Shown here: piece by piece, positions 1 to 8,473 of the stretch
How the letters are laid out: each line of letters opens with the position of its first letter
Numbering within the stretch: position 1 is the stretch's first letter
Source: JBQTGK01 sp052400665
GTDB taxonomy: Bacteria; Bacteroidota; Bacteroidia; Bacteroidales; Marinifilaceae
DNA: 64,000 bases
Reading direction: 5' to 3' (one strand)
Assembly: GCA_052400665.1 (NCBI GenBank)
Contig: JBQTGK010000004.1
Notes under the pieces: generated by a model
Seen by the model: the letters and a program-made list of their open reading frames with translations, nothing else
The model's database searches: none
Told to the model about the DNA's origin: nothing
Program-made: the position numbers and the translations under genes

Positions 1-2
1 AC

Positions 3-398
3 AGAACGCTGGAAATGTTGTTAAGAATTATAACTGCAGTTATTCTAATACAAACATTACATTTTAAATTTTCTGGTCATCCCGAGGCAATTTATATTTT
101 TAAAACAATAGGTATAGAAGCGTGGGGCCGATATGGAATAGGCATTGTCGAGTTAATTGTTGGTATATTATTTTTTCTTCCTAATTATTGGAAATATGCT
201 TCTGTAGCTACGTTTGTTTTAATGCTTGGAGCTACTTGTATGCATCTTTTTACTTCTTTGGGTATTGTTATAGAGTATAATGGGTTTACTGATCATGGAC
301 AATTATTTACTATGGCTATTTTAGCTTTATTGTTTAGTTGTATATTGATTTATCGAGCTTATTTTTCTACTTGCTTAAAAAATGCAGATCAAAAGTAA
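3..398 (+). CDS. DoxX-like membrane protein (5' end cut by window)
   Basis: A small hydrophobic protein with about four membrane segments, spaced like the DoxX family of inner-membrane proteins. The family includes subunits linked to quinone or thiosulfate redox chemistry, but most members have no known function. The first ATG is at 15, yet the frame is open to the window edge (Arg-Thr-Leu-Glu precede the Met). Family members usually begin several residues earlier, so the true start probably lies outside the window. The first helix carries the LLRI..A.IL.QTL.FKF pattern that I associate with Bacteroidota DoxX proteins. No partner gene is visible downstream. The family call is fairly safe; no specific role can be given. 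Confidence 0.7.
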   Translation, partial: RTLEMLLRIITAVILIQTLHFKFSGHPEAIYIFKTIGIEAWGRYGIGIVELIVGILFFLPNYWKYASVATFVLMLGATCMHLFTSLGIVIEYNGFTDHGQLFTMAILALLFSCILIYRAYFSTCLKNADQK

Positions 399-865
399 TA
401 ATGTGACATAGAGTTTTCTTCCAGACTGCTAATCCGACACCTAATTCCTCCTTTATTTATTAAAAATTGTCTCTTAAATTTGTTGTTATCTGTTTAACAT
501 CAATATGTTTTAAATTCTTTTAGAAAAAATTTGTCTTAATATTAATGTTTTTTCTAAAATAGAAAGCGTTATGTCTTTTTGTGTGTGTCTTATATTGCCG
601 AATATAAGTGCTTTGTATTGAGGTGTGTTTGTTTTATTTACAAATGCTTACTTGTTTTTGTTTTTTAAGGCTTTTTGTTTTTTACTTTCTGCTAATGTGG
701 ATTTTTTCTACACATAATTGTGAACTCCACACTAATAAATTACTCTTTGTTTTTTAATTATTATTTGATATTAATACTTAACATGTTGTTATGTAGTTGT
801 TTGGGTTTATTTGTTCGGCTATTTTCCTTTTTTGGCATAGATATTTCCTTTTAGAGGTCATTATT
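399..865. other. AT-rich intergenic region, no gene seen
   Basis: About 470 bases of very AT-rich DNA between the DoxX-like gene and the small exported protein. I see no convincing ORF, tRNA or strong hairpin. It ends with a GG at 834-835 that resembles the -24 half of a sigma-54 promoter, but the -12 half is TTTCC rather than TTGCA, so I do not call a promoter. Confidence 0.5.
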
Positions 866-898
866 ATGTATTTAAATTTTAATAAAAAATTAATTGTT

Positions 899-1216
899 AT
901 GAAAAAAGGATTAATAGTGTTTGCCGTTGTTGCATTGTTTGGAATAAGTATACCTGCTACTGTTTGTGCTGAAAAAGTAAATTCAGATTTTAGTTCAGTT
1001 CAAGAAGAAGTAAGTTACGAAGAAGTAAAAACAGATGCCCTTCCAGAGGAGGTAAGTGCTGCCATCGAAAAATTGTATGCTGGTTATGAGCTGTCCAAAG
1101 CTTATTTGGGAAGCGACGGATCTTACAAAGTATTATTAAGTGGTAAAGAAAAAAATTTACTTGTTTTCTTTACAGCAACAGGTAAGTTCCTAAAATATGA
1201 AGAAATGAGTGCTTAG
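899..1216 (+). CDS. small exported PepSY-like protein
   Basis: A protein of 105 residues whose first 24 residues form a signal peptide (MKK start, hydrophobic core, cleavage near VCA-E), so it is probably periplasmic or secreted. The mature part has the pattern LP..V..AI.KLY.GY.L.KAYLG.DGSYKVLL, then a short strand and a C-terminal FF.ATGKFLK. This resembles the PepSY-like fold of small Bacteroidota exported proteins (DUF2874-like). An in-frame ATG at 866 has a better-placed AGAGG box, but the ATG at 899 gives a cleaner signal peptide. The open frame back to 797 is not needed. It sits 148 bases upstream of a sigma-54 response regulator, which may control it. Function unknown. Confidence 0.65.
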   Translation: MKKGLIVFAVVALFGISIPATVCAEKVNSDFSSVQEEVSYEEVKTDALPEEVSAAIEKLYAGYELSKAYLGSDGSYKVLLSGKEKNLLVFFTATGKFLKYEEMSA

Positions 1217-1363
1217 TTTAATTGTTGTTATCAAATTTTAATTGTCTCTAAATATACATTTTATATCCTCTGTTGGACCTGCTAATTTGCATTTTCAATA
1301 GAGGGTATTTGTATGTTTAGTTTTGTTTGGAAAGTATGTTTTACGTATGAATACTAATATGGT

Positions 1364-2677
1364 ATGAAAACTATTCTTATTGTTGATGATGATGTAAGCT
1401 TATGTTTGATGTTAAAGGCATTGTTTGAAAAAAATAGATATAAAGTTACAACCGTATCTTCTATTTTCGAAGCAAAAAAAGTTGTGGAGTCCTGTTTTTT
1501 TAGTTTGATACTTACAGACCTTCGTTTTCCGGATGGGAGTGGAATGGAACTTATTAAATATGTTAGGAACGAAATACCCGATACACCAGTCATATTAATG
1601 ACTGCATATCCGAAAATTACCTCTGCAATACAGTCTATAAAATTAGGAGCTCATAATTTTATATCCAAACCAATTTGTCCCGATGAGCTACTTGGTATTG
1701 TTAAAGATGCCATTATTACAACATTATTAAGTAAAAAAGAGAATAAGATAACGCCGGTTATTAGTAATTATTTTCAGGGAACTGGGCAGGCATCAATCGA
1801 CCTACTTAAGCAAATTAATTTAGTTGCACCTACCTCTATATCAGTTCTAATTATAGGAGAGAGTGGTACCGGAAAAGAACTAATTGCTAAAATGATACAT
1901 GAAAACAGTAATCGATCTAATGGCCCATTTGTGGCTGTAGATTGCGGAGCTGTTTCGAATAATCTTTCGGCAAGTGAGTTTTTTGGACATAAGAAAGGAG
2001 CCTTTACCGGTGCCGACGCTGATAAAAAGGGATATTTTGAATCTGCGAATAATGGTATATTGTTTCTGGATGAAATTGGAAACTTAAGATATTCAACGCA
2101 ATTACATTTGTTAAGAGCTTTGCAGGAACGAAAAATAAAACCTGTAGGTTGTAGCGAAGAAATTTCTATTGATGTTAGAATTATTGCAGCTACAAACGAA
2201 AATTTATTTGAGTCTCAAAAATCAGGAACTTTTCGGAGTGATTTATTTCATAGGTTAAATGAATTTCAAATTATTGTTCCTCCTTTGCGCGATAGAAAAG
2301 AAGATATTATGGCTTATGCTGATTTTTTCCTTTTAGAAGCTAATCGATACCTCGAAAAATCGCTACTCGGTTTTGATAAAAGTGCTGAGTTTGTTTTTAA
2401 AAATTATCATTGGCCAGGGAATTTGCGGGAAATGAAAAATATTATTCAACGGGCTGTTCTTCTTGCTAAAAGAGGATGGATTACTTTAAATGAATTGCCG
2501 GAAAATTTGTACAGCGATTGTTGTTTCGGAAAAAACAAATCAAGTTGTACGGATGTAGAAGCGGATATTAGAAAAGTTCTTTTGTTGACAGACAACAATA
2601 AAAGTAAGGCTGCTAGGCTGTTAAATATAGATAGGAAAACTCTCTATAAAAAAATGAAACAATACCATATCAATTAA
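1364..2677 (+). CDS. sigma-54-dependent response regulator, NtrC family
   Basis: A 437-residue activator with the full NtrC architecture. The receiver domain (about 1-120) has the acidic pair at Asp8-Asp10, phosphoacceptor Asp52, Thr80 and Lys102. The AAA+ domain (about 140-370) has Walker A GESGTGKE, the sigma-54 contact loop GAFTGAD and Walker B LFLDE. A Fis-type helix-turn-helix closes the protein (KSKAARLLNIDRKTLYKKM). It should bind an enhancer and drive open-complex formation by RpoN polymerase after phosphorylation. No histidine kinase lies in the window, so its sensor is encoded elsewhere or lies upstream. The neighbouring PepSY-like gene is a possible target, but no clean -24/-12 element is seen. 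Confidence 0.93.
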   Translation: MKTILIVDDDVSLCLMLKALFEKNRYKVTTVSSIFEAKKVVESCFFSLILTDLRFPDGSGMELIKYVRNEIPDTPVILMTAYPKITSAIQSIKLGAHNFISKPICPDELLGIVKDAIITTLLSKKENKITPVISNYFQGTGQASIDLLKQINLVAPTSISVLIIGESGTGKELIAKMIHENSNRSNGPFVAVDCGAVSNNLSASEFFGHKKGAFTGADADKKGYFESANNGILFLDEIGNLRYSTQLHLLRALQERKIKPVGCSEEISIDVRIIAATNENLFESQKSGTFRSDLFHRLNEFQIIVPPLRDRKEDIMAYADFFLLEANRYLEKSLLGFDKSAEFVFKNYHWPGNLREMKNIIQRAVLLAKRGWITLNELPENLYSDCCFGKNKSSCTDVEADIRKVLLLTDNNKSKAARLLNIDRKTLYKKMKQYHIN

Positions 2678-2886
2678 AACAATACCAATATCAATAATAG
2701 ATAGATATATTTTGTATCTCCATAATTGATTGTGTTTTAAGTTTTGTCTATTTGCTTATTGTAATATGCTTTTTTTAAAGATTTAAGTCATAAATATTGT
2801 ATTGATTAGCATTTTCATAAATGTTTGAATTTAGCTTCATTTTATATAGGTTTATAGATTGAGAAGACATTAAAAAAAATAATTGT

Positions 2887-3414
2887 ATGAATAAAATAGT
2901 ATTGTTAATAGTTTTAATTATGGGATTTGTATTTGAAGGAAGTGCTAAAGAAATTGATTCGAGAGGTTATATCGTAAAAGTAGGAGAAAAAGCTCCTGAT
3001 TTTGAATTGAAATTGACAGATGGGAAATCCATAAAACTATCTGATTTAAGAGGAAAAGTGGTAATGATTCAGTTTACGGCTAGCTGGTGTGGAGTTTGTC
3101 GCAAAGAAATGCCACATATAGAAAAAGAGATTTGGCAAATTCATAAAAATAAAGACTTTGCATTATTTGGTATAGATAGAGATGAACCTATTGAAAAAGC
3201 CGAGATACTAATTAAAGCAACAGGTATAACTTATCCGATAGCATTAGATAAGGACGCTAATATTTTTGCTAAATATGCCGAAAAAGAAAGTGGAGTGACT
3301 CGAAACGTAATAATAGATAGAGAAGGGAAAATAATTTTTTTAACAAGATTATTTAATCCTGAAGAATTTGAAGCAATGAAAAAAGTAATTGAAACAGAAT
3401 TGTTAAAGAAATAA
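2887..3414 (+). CDS. exported TlpA/ResA-like thioredoxin-fold protein
   Basis: A 175-residue protein with an N-terminal signal sequence (residues 1-20, ending GSA-K) and one AhpC/TSA-thioredoxin domain. The start of the fold is marked by GEKAPDFELKLTDGKSIKLS. The redox centre is WCGVC, with cysteines 68 and 71. It most likely acts in the periplasm as a thiol-disulfide reductase, for example in cytochrome maturation or reduction of exported proteins. It stands alone between the sigma-54 regulator and the TetR gene, so its partner cannot be read from context. No lipobox Cys is present, so it should be soluble or signal-anchored. Confidence 0.85.
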   Translation: MNKIVLLIVLIMGFVFEGSAKEIDSRGYIVKVGEKAPDFELKLTDGKSIKLSDLRGKVVMIQFTASWCGVCRKEMPHIEKEIWQIHKNKDFALFGIDRDEPIEKAEILIKATGITYPIALDKDANIFAKYAEKESGVTRNVIIDREGKIIFLTRLFNPEEFEAMKKVIETELLKK

Positions 3415-3880
3415 ATTTAGAAGCTGTATAATTTGAAGTATAGCATATAATCCATAAAATTATAAAGTGAATTTTAACAGACATAAAAAATGGGCGGTGA
3501 CTAGCCGCCCAAAAACTACTACTTAAATTTACTTATGAAAAAGAACTTTTAAACACCCTATGTATTAAAAGTATCCATTCTGGAATAAATATACTACATG
3601 TTTTCATAATATATTGTAAATAATGTTTAATTTTTATGAACAAACTTTTTTTGTAAATGAAATGGTAATAATTGTATGTTCATTTATTGTATCGTTAATT
3701 TGATAAATTAATGAATATGCTATTTTATTCTTTTTGTGTGTTTTATAAGTAGCGAAATAGAAATGACTTATTTTATTAGATGTTTTAGAAATAGCACATT
3801 AAAAATCCTTATTTTTATGGCTATATTAGAAGCTTTAAGTTTTGGGGTAAAATTGATTGTTAATATTTAGAAGGCAGTAT
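3415..3880. other. intergenic region with hairpin and a possible SusC-type leader remnant
   Basis: About 465 bases without a full gene. It contains a GC-rich hairpin at 3492-3510, followed by a short stretch ending in ATG-AAA-AAG-AAC-TTT-TAA (3535-3552). The layout recalls the leader and start of a SusC-type receptor gene, but the frame closes after five codons. The rest is AT-rich with no ORF I trust. Confidence 0.4.
3492..3510. terminator. GC-rich hairpin downstream of the thioredoxin gene
   Basis: A perfect 6-bp GGGCGG/CCGCCC stem with a 7-base loop. On the + strand it is followed by A residues, not U. On the - strand it is followed by a run of T. It is therefore a weak + terminator candidate and a better - one, although no - gene lies to its right within 2 kb. 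It may instead be a leader or attenuator hairpin. Confidence 0.4.
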
Positions 3881-4507
3881 ATGGATAAGGAATTTGTACA
3901 TATTATAGAAAAAGTGCGAGCTTATCTTTTTAAAAATGGATATAAAAATTTTTCATTTGAGAAGATAAAGGATTTCGGCATAACAGAGCAGGATATTTTT
4001 GCGTTTGTAGAGTCGAAAGAGGAGTTGGTGGAGAAAATTCTTGAATATGAGAGAAAAAGTTTTGAGAAAATTTTTCTGGAATACAATTTCGATGGACAAA
4101 ATGCAATAGATATTCTTTTTATTGTAAGTCAGGAGATTAATGATAAATTTATGGATGTATCTCCTTCGGCAACTATGGATCTTAAAGAAGTTTTTCCAGA
4201 GATATATGCCAGGCATCTCGAAGAAAGAATGGAATTTATTTTTGACAAGATTCAAATTAATATTCAAAAAGGAATTGAGCAGGGAATGTATCGCAGCGAT
4301 CTAAGCGAAGAAATGGTAGGTCGAATGTATTTGTCTCGTTTAGAGGATATGCACAATCCGGAATTGTATCCTCCAGAAAGGTTTAAGTTCGGAACCATTT
4401 ATGATACAATGATTGATGAATTTGTAAAAAGTATTGCCACTGACGAAGGTTTGGGCTATTACCGACAAAGAAAGCAATTGTTAAGTGTTTTGAGTTTTGG
4501 CCGTTAG
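3881..4507 (+). CDS. TetR/AcrR-family transcriptional regulator
   Basis: A 208-residue protein starting at the ATG at 3881, which follows an AAGG box. The frame stays open eight codons further upstream, but those residues do not fit the family. The first 50 residues form a degenerate TetR helix-turn-helix: NGYKNFSFEKIKDFGITEQDIFAFVESKEELVEKIL aligns with the usual recognition helix and the Y.HF..KE.L turn. The C-terminal part is a helical ligand or dimer domain. The atypical HTH, lacking the usual T-T and A..AGVS residues, lowers certainty about DNA binding. It lies 20 bases upstream of the dihydrouridine synthase gene and may be co-transcribed with it. Confidence 0.7.
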   Translation: MDKEFVHIIEKVRAYLFKNGYKNFSFEKIKDFGITEQDIFAFVESKEELVEKILEYERKSFEKIFLEYNFDGQNAIDILFIVSQEINDKFMDVSPSATMDLKEVFPEIYARHLEERMEFIFDKIQINIQKGIEQGMYRSDLSEEMVGRMYLSRLEDMHNPELYPPERFKFGTIYDTMIDEFVKSIATDEGLGYYRQRKQLLSVLSFGR

Positions 4508-4527
4508 TTTAATATAAAATAGAATTG

Positions 4528-5472
4528 ATGAAAATTTCTTTGGCTCCGCTTCAGGGATATACCGATTGGGTATTCAGGCAAGCTTACCAAAAATATATAG
4601 GGGGTGTAGATGAATTCTATACTCCTTTTCTTGTTTTACAAAACGATGGGGACTTAAGAACTTCTCATAAAAGGGAAGTTGAACCTTTTAAGGAAAGATT
4701 TGAGAAGTTAGTACCTCAATTTATAGGTGCTTCGATCGAAGAAGTTATGTTTTTTGAAGACTATTTCTCAAGTTTGGGCTATGCGAAAATGAATTGGAAT
4801 TTGGGTTGTCCATTTCCAATGCTTACAAAGCGCAGTAAAGGTTCCGGTTTGCTGCCTTATCCCGATAAAATAAGGGAGATTCTTACTGGTGTAGATGAAA
4901 GTAAAATTGACCTTTCGATTAAAATGCGATTGGGTTTAGAGGATGAAAAAGAAATATATCCTGTTTTAAAAGTATTAAACGAGTTTGCTGTAAAAGAAAT
5001 AATCCTTCATCCCAGAATTGGAAAGCAGCTTTACAAAGGAGCTCCAAATATTGACGCATTTGCCAATGTTTTTACTCAATCGAATATTCCTGTAGCTTAT
5101 AATGGAGACTTAAATTCGATTGAAGATTTTAACGATTTAAAGGAAAAATTTCCAAGCTTAAGTCATGTAATGATTGGTAGAGGAGTGTTAAAAGACTATT
5201 GGTTGCCACACAAAATAAAAGGTTTGGAAATTCCCTCTCAAAAAGAACGAATAGCGATATTGGAAAAAGTACACAATGATGTGTATGAACTTTATTCTTC
5301 CTACTTAAGTGGTGATACTCAGATTTTACACAAAATGAAACCATTTTGGGAATATTTTTCTTATCATTTCCAGACGGAAAGAAAAGTGTTTAAGGCGGTA
5401 AAAAAGGCATCGGGCATAAAAAAATATGAGCAGGCGGTAAGCTTTGCATTTAGTCAGGATTTAAAAGAATAG
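4528..5472 (+). CDS. tRNA-dihydrouridine synthase family protein
   Basis: A flavoenzyme that reduces uridine to dihydrouridine in the tRNA D-loop region, using FMN and NADPH. The 314-residue protein shows the family marks in order: LAPLQGYTDWVFR at the N-terminus (FMN site), NLGCPFP with catalytic Cys94, IKMRLGL with Lys132, LHPR.GKQLYKG, YNGDL and the phosphate-gripping IGRGVL. I start it at the ATG at 4528; a TTG just before it adds nothing. The stop is three bases before cbiZ, which suggests translational coupling. Which Dus subclass it belongs to, and so which U it modifies, cannot be told by eye. Confidence 0.9.
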   Translation: MKISLAPLQGYTDWVFRQAYQKYIGGVDEFYTPFLVLQNDGDLRTSHKREVEPFKERFEKLVPQFIGASIEEVMFFEDYFSSLGYAKMNWNLGCPFPMLTKRSKGSGLLPYPDKIREILTGVDESKIDLSIKMRLGLEDEKEIYPVLKVLNEFAVKEIILHPRIGKQLYKGAPNIDAFANVFTQSNIPVAYNGDLNSIEDFNDLKEKFPSLSHVMIGRGVLKDYWLPHKIKGLEIPSQKERIAILEKVHNDVYELYSSYLSGDTQILHKMKPFWEYFSYHFQTERKVFKAVKKASGIKKYEQAVSFAFSQDLKE

Positions 5473-5475
5473 GTA

Positions 5476-6144
5476 ATGGAATTTAAGCTCGATCATACTA
5501 AGGATTATTTTCATGTTGAATTTGCAGAGCCTGTTAAAATGCTGAGTTCTGCAATTTTAAATGGAGGCTTTCAATATGCCTGTCATTTTTTGAATGCAAA
5601 AGTAGATGCTAATTTTAATGGAGAGAGAACCGATTTTGAAAGTCCTGAAATAAGTCTGGATAAACTTGCAAAAAAGAATAATTGGACTGGGAATTGTGTA
5701 GGTATGATGACTGCTGCATACATGAAATCGTTTCGCAGTGTTAAAATTGAACGACAAGGAGTTTGGATCGAAGCTTTGGTTACAGCAGGTGTTTCTAATG
5801 CGCGGCGAGCAGGAGATATTGCCGATTATCAGTTCATGAATGAGGAGTGCGAAAAGCTGGGAACAATTAATATTTTACTACTTACAAATGCAGAACTAAC
5901 CAAAGCAGCAATGGTTGAATCTTTAATGATACTCGCCGAGGCAAAAGCAGCATGTATGCAGGATTTAAATATAAAAAGCAGGGTGAGTGATACCATAGCA
6001 ACGGGAACAGGAACCGATTCGGCTGCAATTGCCTGCGGAAAAGGTCCAAAAGTAAAATATTGTGGAAAGCATGTTCTTTTTGGCGAAATTCTTGCCAAGG
6101 CAGTTATTCAGGCCATAAGTCAATCTTTACAGGTTGTTATATAA
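5476..6144 (+). CDS. cbiZ: adenosylcobinamide amidohydrolase
   Basis: CbiZ cleaves the aminopropanol side chain from (adenosyl)cobinamide to give cobyric acid, so imported corrinoids can enter the late cobalamin pathway. The 222-residue protein carries the family signatures AGVSNARRAGD near residue 104 and TIATGTGTDSAAIACG near residue 170, followed by the CGKHVLFGEILAKAV tail. Cobyric acid is the product of CobQ, whose gene lies just beyond on the opposite strand. This supports a small corrinoid-salvage locus. The gene follows dus by three bases, and its last 25 bases overlap the 3' end of the convergent ATPase gene. No cobalamin riboswitch is visible upstream. Confidence 0.88.
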   Translation: MEFKLDHTKDYFHVEFAEPVKMLSSAILNGGFQYACHFLNAKVDANFNGERTDFESPEISLDKLAKKNNWTGNCVGMMTAAYMKSFRSVKIERQGVWIEALVTAGVSNARRAGDIADYQFMNEECEKLGTINILLLTNAELTKAAMVESLMILAEAKAACMQDLNIKSRVSDTIATGTGTDSAAIACGKGPKVKYCGKHVLFGEILAKAVIQAISQSLQVVI

Positions 6145-6662
6145 GCTTCAATAAACTTAACCCGCTCCGGAATAGTTACTTTTGGTAATTCGATTATCTC
6201 AAAACCCAATTCTAAATAGGTTTCTTTTAAAAATTGATATATTTCTAAAGAATCGCTAAAGGATTCTGGTCTTTCGGCATCGTTTATAAAAATATCTTTC
6301 CATGGAGGGGCAATAAATACAGTATTATTATATTCGCTGCATTTTTCATAATATTTTTCTTCGATATGTAAAGCACCTCGCCGCATATAAGCAATAATAT
6401 CAGGTAATCCTCTGTCGTAAAAACAAAGAGTGTCAGGTTCACATTTTTCCAACTGTTTCCCCATTCGCTCGTAGCATACTTCGGCAAAAGCCTGCAGGTT
6501 TTTCCATGGTAGTTTATCGCCACCAAGTTTATGTTGTTCCCGAATTACAATTCGCGAAATTTCTTCAAAACCCTGGTAGTTTGCTTTAATTAAGGCATTT
6601 AATAAACTCGATTTTCCAGATCCTGGTCCTCCGGTAATAATATATCGATTCTCCTTACTCAT
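6120..6662 (-). CDS. small P-loop ATPase, AAA_28 type
   Basis: A 180-residue cytosolic P-loop protein. Walker A is TGGPGSGKSS near the N-terminus, and FYDRGLPDIIAYM resembles the DR-G-D motif of nucleotide or NAD kinase-like P-loop proteins (AAA_28 / NadR-like fold). It probably phosphorylates or hydrolyses a small substrate, but I cannot name one. It starts six bases after the cobQ stop, so the two form an operon, and its 3' end overlaps cbiZ by 25 bases. The link with two corrinoid genes hints at a cobalamin-related kinase. CobU and CobP have their own recognisable motifs, which I do not see here. Confidence 0.65.
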   Translation of the reverse strand: MSKENRYIITGGPGSGKSSLLNALIKANYQGFEEISRIVIREQHKLGGDKLPWKNLQAFAEVCYERMGKQLEKCEPDTLCFYDRGLPDIIAYMRRGALHIEEKYYEKCSEYNNTVFIAPPWKDIFINDAERPESFSDSLEIYQFLKETYLELGFEIIELPKVTIPERVKFIEAYITTCKD

Positions 6663-6667
6663 TCAAT

Positions 6668-8140
6668 TTATTCTTCAGATAAGTGTTTGTAGAATAATTC
6701 CATATCTACATTGTTACGAATAACTTCAGCTAATTTGTTGTACTGATTTTCTTTAAACTCAGAATAATTAAAACTATCCTTTGTATCTGAATTAAAATCA
6801 GATAATAAATCATTAATTACTACCTCATTATCTAAAATTCCATGTATGTAACTTCCCCAGCAATTATTATTTAAAAGATATCCATCTTCTTTTCCGTTCG
6901 ATAAAATATTTAATGATTTATTGTCTCCTTTACTACAGCTTTGGCCCATGTGAATTTCATATCCGGAACATTCTTCGGAGTAGTTCTTAAACTGAAATTT
7001 ACATTGTTCAGTTAATTTTTCCTGACTGATTATTGTATCAATGGGCAGTAATCCTAATCCACTTATTTTAGGAATTTTTCCTTCAATTTCGTCAGGATCG
7101 CTAATTGTTTCGCCCATCATCTGATAGCCACCACAAATACCAATTAGTTTTTTACCTTTTTTGCTGGCATTAATAATTGCACTTGCTACGCCATTATTCT
7201 TAATTTCCTGTAAATCCGAAATTGTATTTTTACTACCTGGAATAATTACAATATCAGCATTTTCGATTTCTTTGATATTATTGGTATAATATAAGTGTAC
7301 ACGCGGATCGTGTTCCAATACATTAAAGTCGGTAAAGTTAGCCATGCGGGGAAGCAAAATAACAGCACAATTAATTTTTCCGCTTGCAGAGGCCGAAAGT
7401 TTGTTTTCAAGACTCACCGAATCTTCTTCTTCAATATGGATATCTCTAAAGTATGGTAAAACCCCGATAACAGGTTTGCCTGTAAGCTTCTCTATTATTT
7501 TTTTTCCTTCTTCGAATAATCGAATGTCGCCCCGAAATTTATTTATCAGAATTCCTTTGATCTGCTTTTTTTCTTTCTCATCGAGTAAGGCAATGCTTCC
7601 ATAAACACTGGCAAAAACCCCTCCTTTATCAATGTCAGCAATTAAATAGGTAACAGCATCAACCTCTGTTGCCATTCGCATATTTGTAATATCTCTCGAT
7701 TTTAAATTTAATTCCGAAATACTACCAGCACCTTCTAAAACAATAGGATTAAATCGCTTGTTTAATCGGTAGAATGCATTTTTTGCTTCTTCAAATAAAG
7801 CTTTTTTGTTATTTCCTGTAAAATATTCAACAGCACTTTGTGTTCCTACCGGTTTACCATTTAAAACAACTTGCGAGCTTTTATCGTTGGTAGGTTTTAA
7901 AAGTACAGGGTTCATATCGGTATGGCAGTTTATTCCGCATGCTTCGGCTTGCACGGCCTGGGCTCTACCTATCTCTAAACCTTCGGGTGTGGCATAAGAA
8001 TTTAGCGACATATTTTGTGCTTTATACGGTGCCGGAGAATAACCATCTTGTTTTAAAATTCGGCAAAAACCAGTGTTTACAATACTTTTACCAACATCCG
8101 AGCCTGTGCCCACAAACATTACTGATTTTAACTTTCTCAT
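6668..8140 (-). CDS. cobQ: adenosylcobyric acid synthase (glutamine-hydrolysing)
   Basis: CobQ/CbiP amidates four carboxylates of adenosylcobyrinic acid a,c-diamide, using ATP and glutamine, to make adenosylcobyric acid. The 490-residue protein has an N-terminal dethiobiotin-synthetase-like ATPase domain (FVGTGSDVGKS, then YKAQNMSLNSYATPEG.EIGRAQ) and a C-terminal class I glutaminase domain. That domain shows the nucleophile in GICGGYQMMG and the catalytic His in YIHGILDN. Length and motif order are normal. It heads a two-gene operon with the AAA_28 ATPase and converges on cbiZ, which makes the same product from salvaged cobinamide. Confidence 0.95.
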   Translation of the reverse strand: MRKLKSVMFVGTGSDVGKSIVNTGFCRILKQDGYSPAPYKAQNMSLNSYATPEGLEIGRAQAVQAEACGINCHTDMNPVLLKPTNDKSSQVVLNGKPVGTQSAVEYFTGNNKKALFEEAKNAFYRLNKRFNPIVLEGAGSISELNLKSRDITNMRMATEVDAVTYLIADIDKGGVFASVYGSIALLDEKEKKQIKGILINKFRGDIRLFEEGKKIIEKLTGKPVIGVLPYFRDIHIEEEDSVSLENKLSASASGKINCAVILLPRMANFTDFNVLEHDPRVHLYYTNNIKEIENADIVIIPGSKNTISDLQEIKNNGVASAIINASKKGKKLIGICGGYQMMGETISDPDEIEGKIPKISGLGLLPIDTIISQEKLTEQCKFQFKNYSEECSGYEIHMGQSCSKGDNKSLNILSNGKEDGYLLNNNCWGSYIHGILDNEVVINDLLSDFNSDTKDSFNYSEFKENQYNKLAEVIRNNVDMELFYKHLSEE

Positions 8141-8473
8141 TTTATGCCAATTAAATATTTACTGATAGGATAATAAATGTATGTACTATTGCAATTGAAA
8201 ATGCAAATTTAATTTTTTATTTAAGCGCTGGCTTTGTTTTATAGCATTTGAAAATAATTTAATTAATAGTAAGTAACCTTATCTGCTTGAATTTAATCAT
8301 TCTAAATTTCAAATTTGACTGTAATAGTTTTTAACTGGTTATAAATTATTAGTATTTTTGTTTTTATTGTAATAAATTGTAACAGGTTTTGTTTTCTAAG
8401 TGCAATCTCAAAATAGATTCGAAATACAAGTCTTGTTATTTTTAAAGATGGACTCTAATTATTTTATTAAAAC
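8141..8473. other. divergent intergenic region cobQ / lrp
   Basis: About 330 bases between two divergent genes. I looked for a cobalamin riboswitch on the cobQ side and saw none; the DNA is too AT-rich and lacks a B12-box-like stretch. A TATTTTTG at 8353-8360 could be the -7 box for lrp. No other structure is evident. Confidence 0.4.

Noticed and set aside
834..848. TTGGCATA...TTTCC as a -24/-12 promoter for the small exported protein
   Set aside because: Spacing is right but the -12 GC is TC; too weak to call.
1275..1290. TTGG...TTTGCA resembling a sigma-54 promoter before the response-regulator gene
   Set aside because: The GG and GC doublets are 12 bases apart; sigma-54 needs 10.
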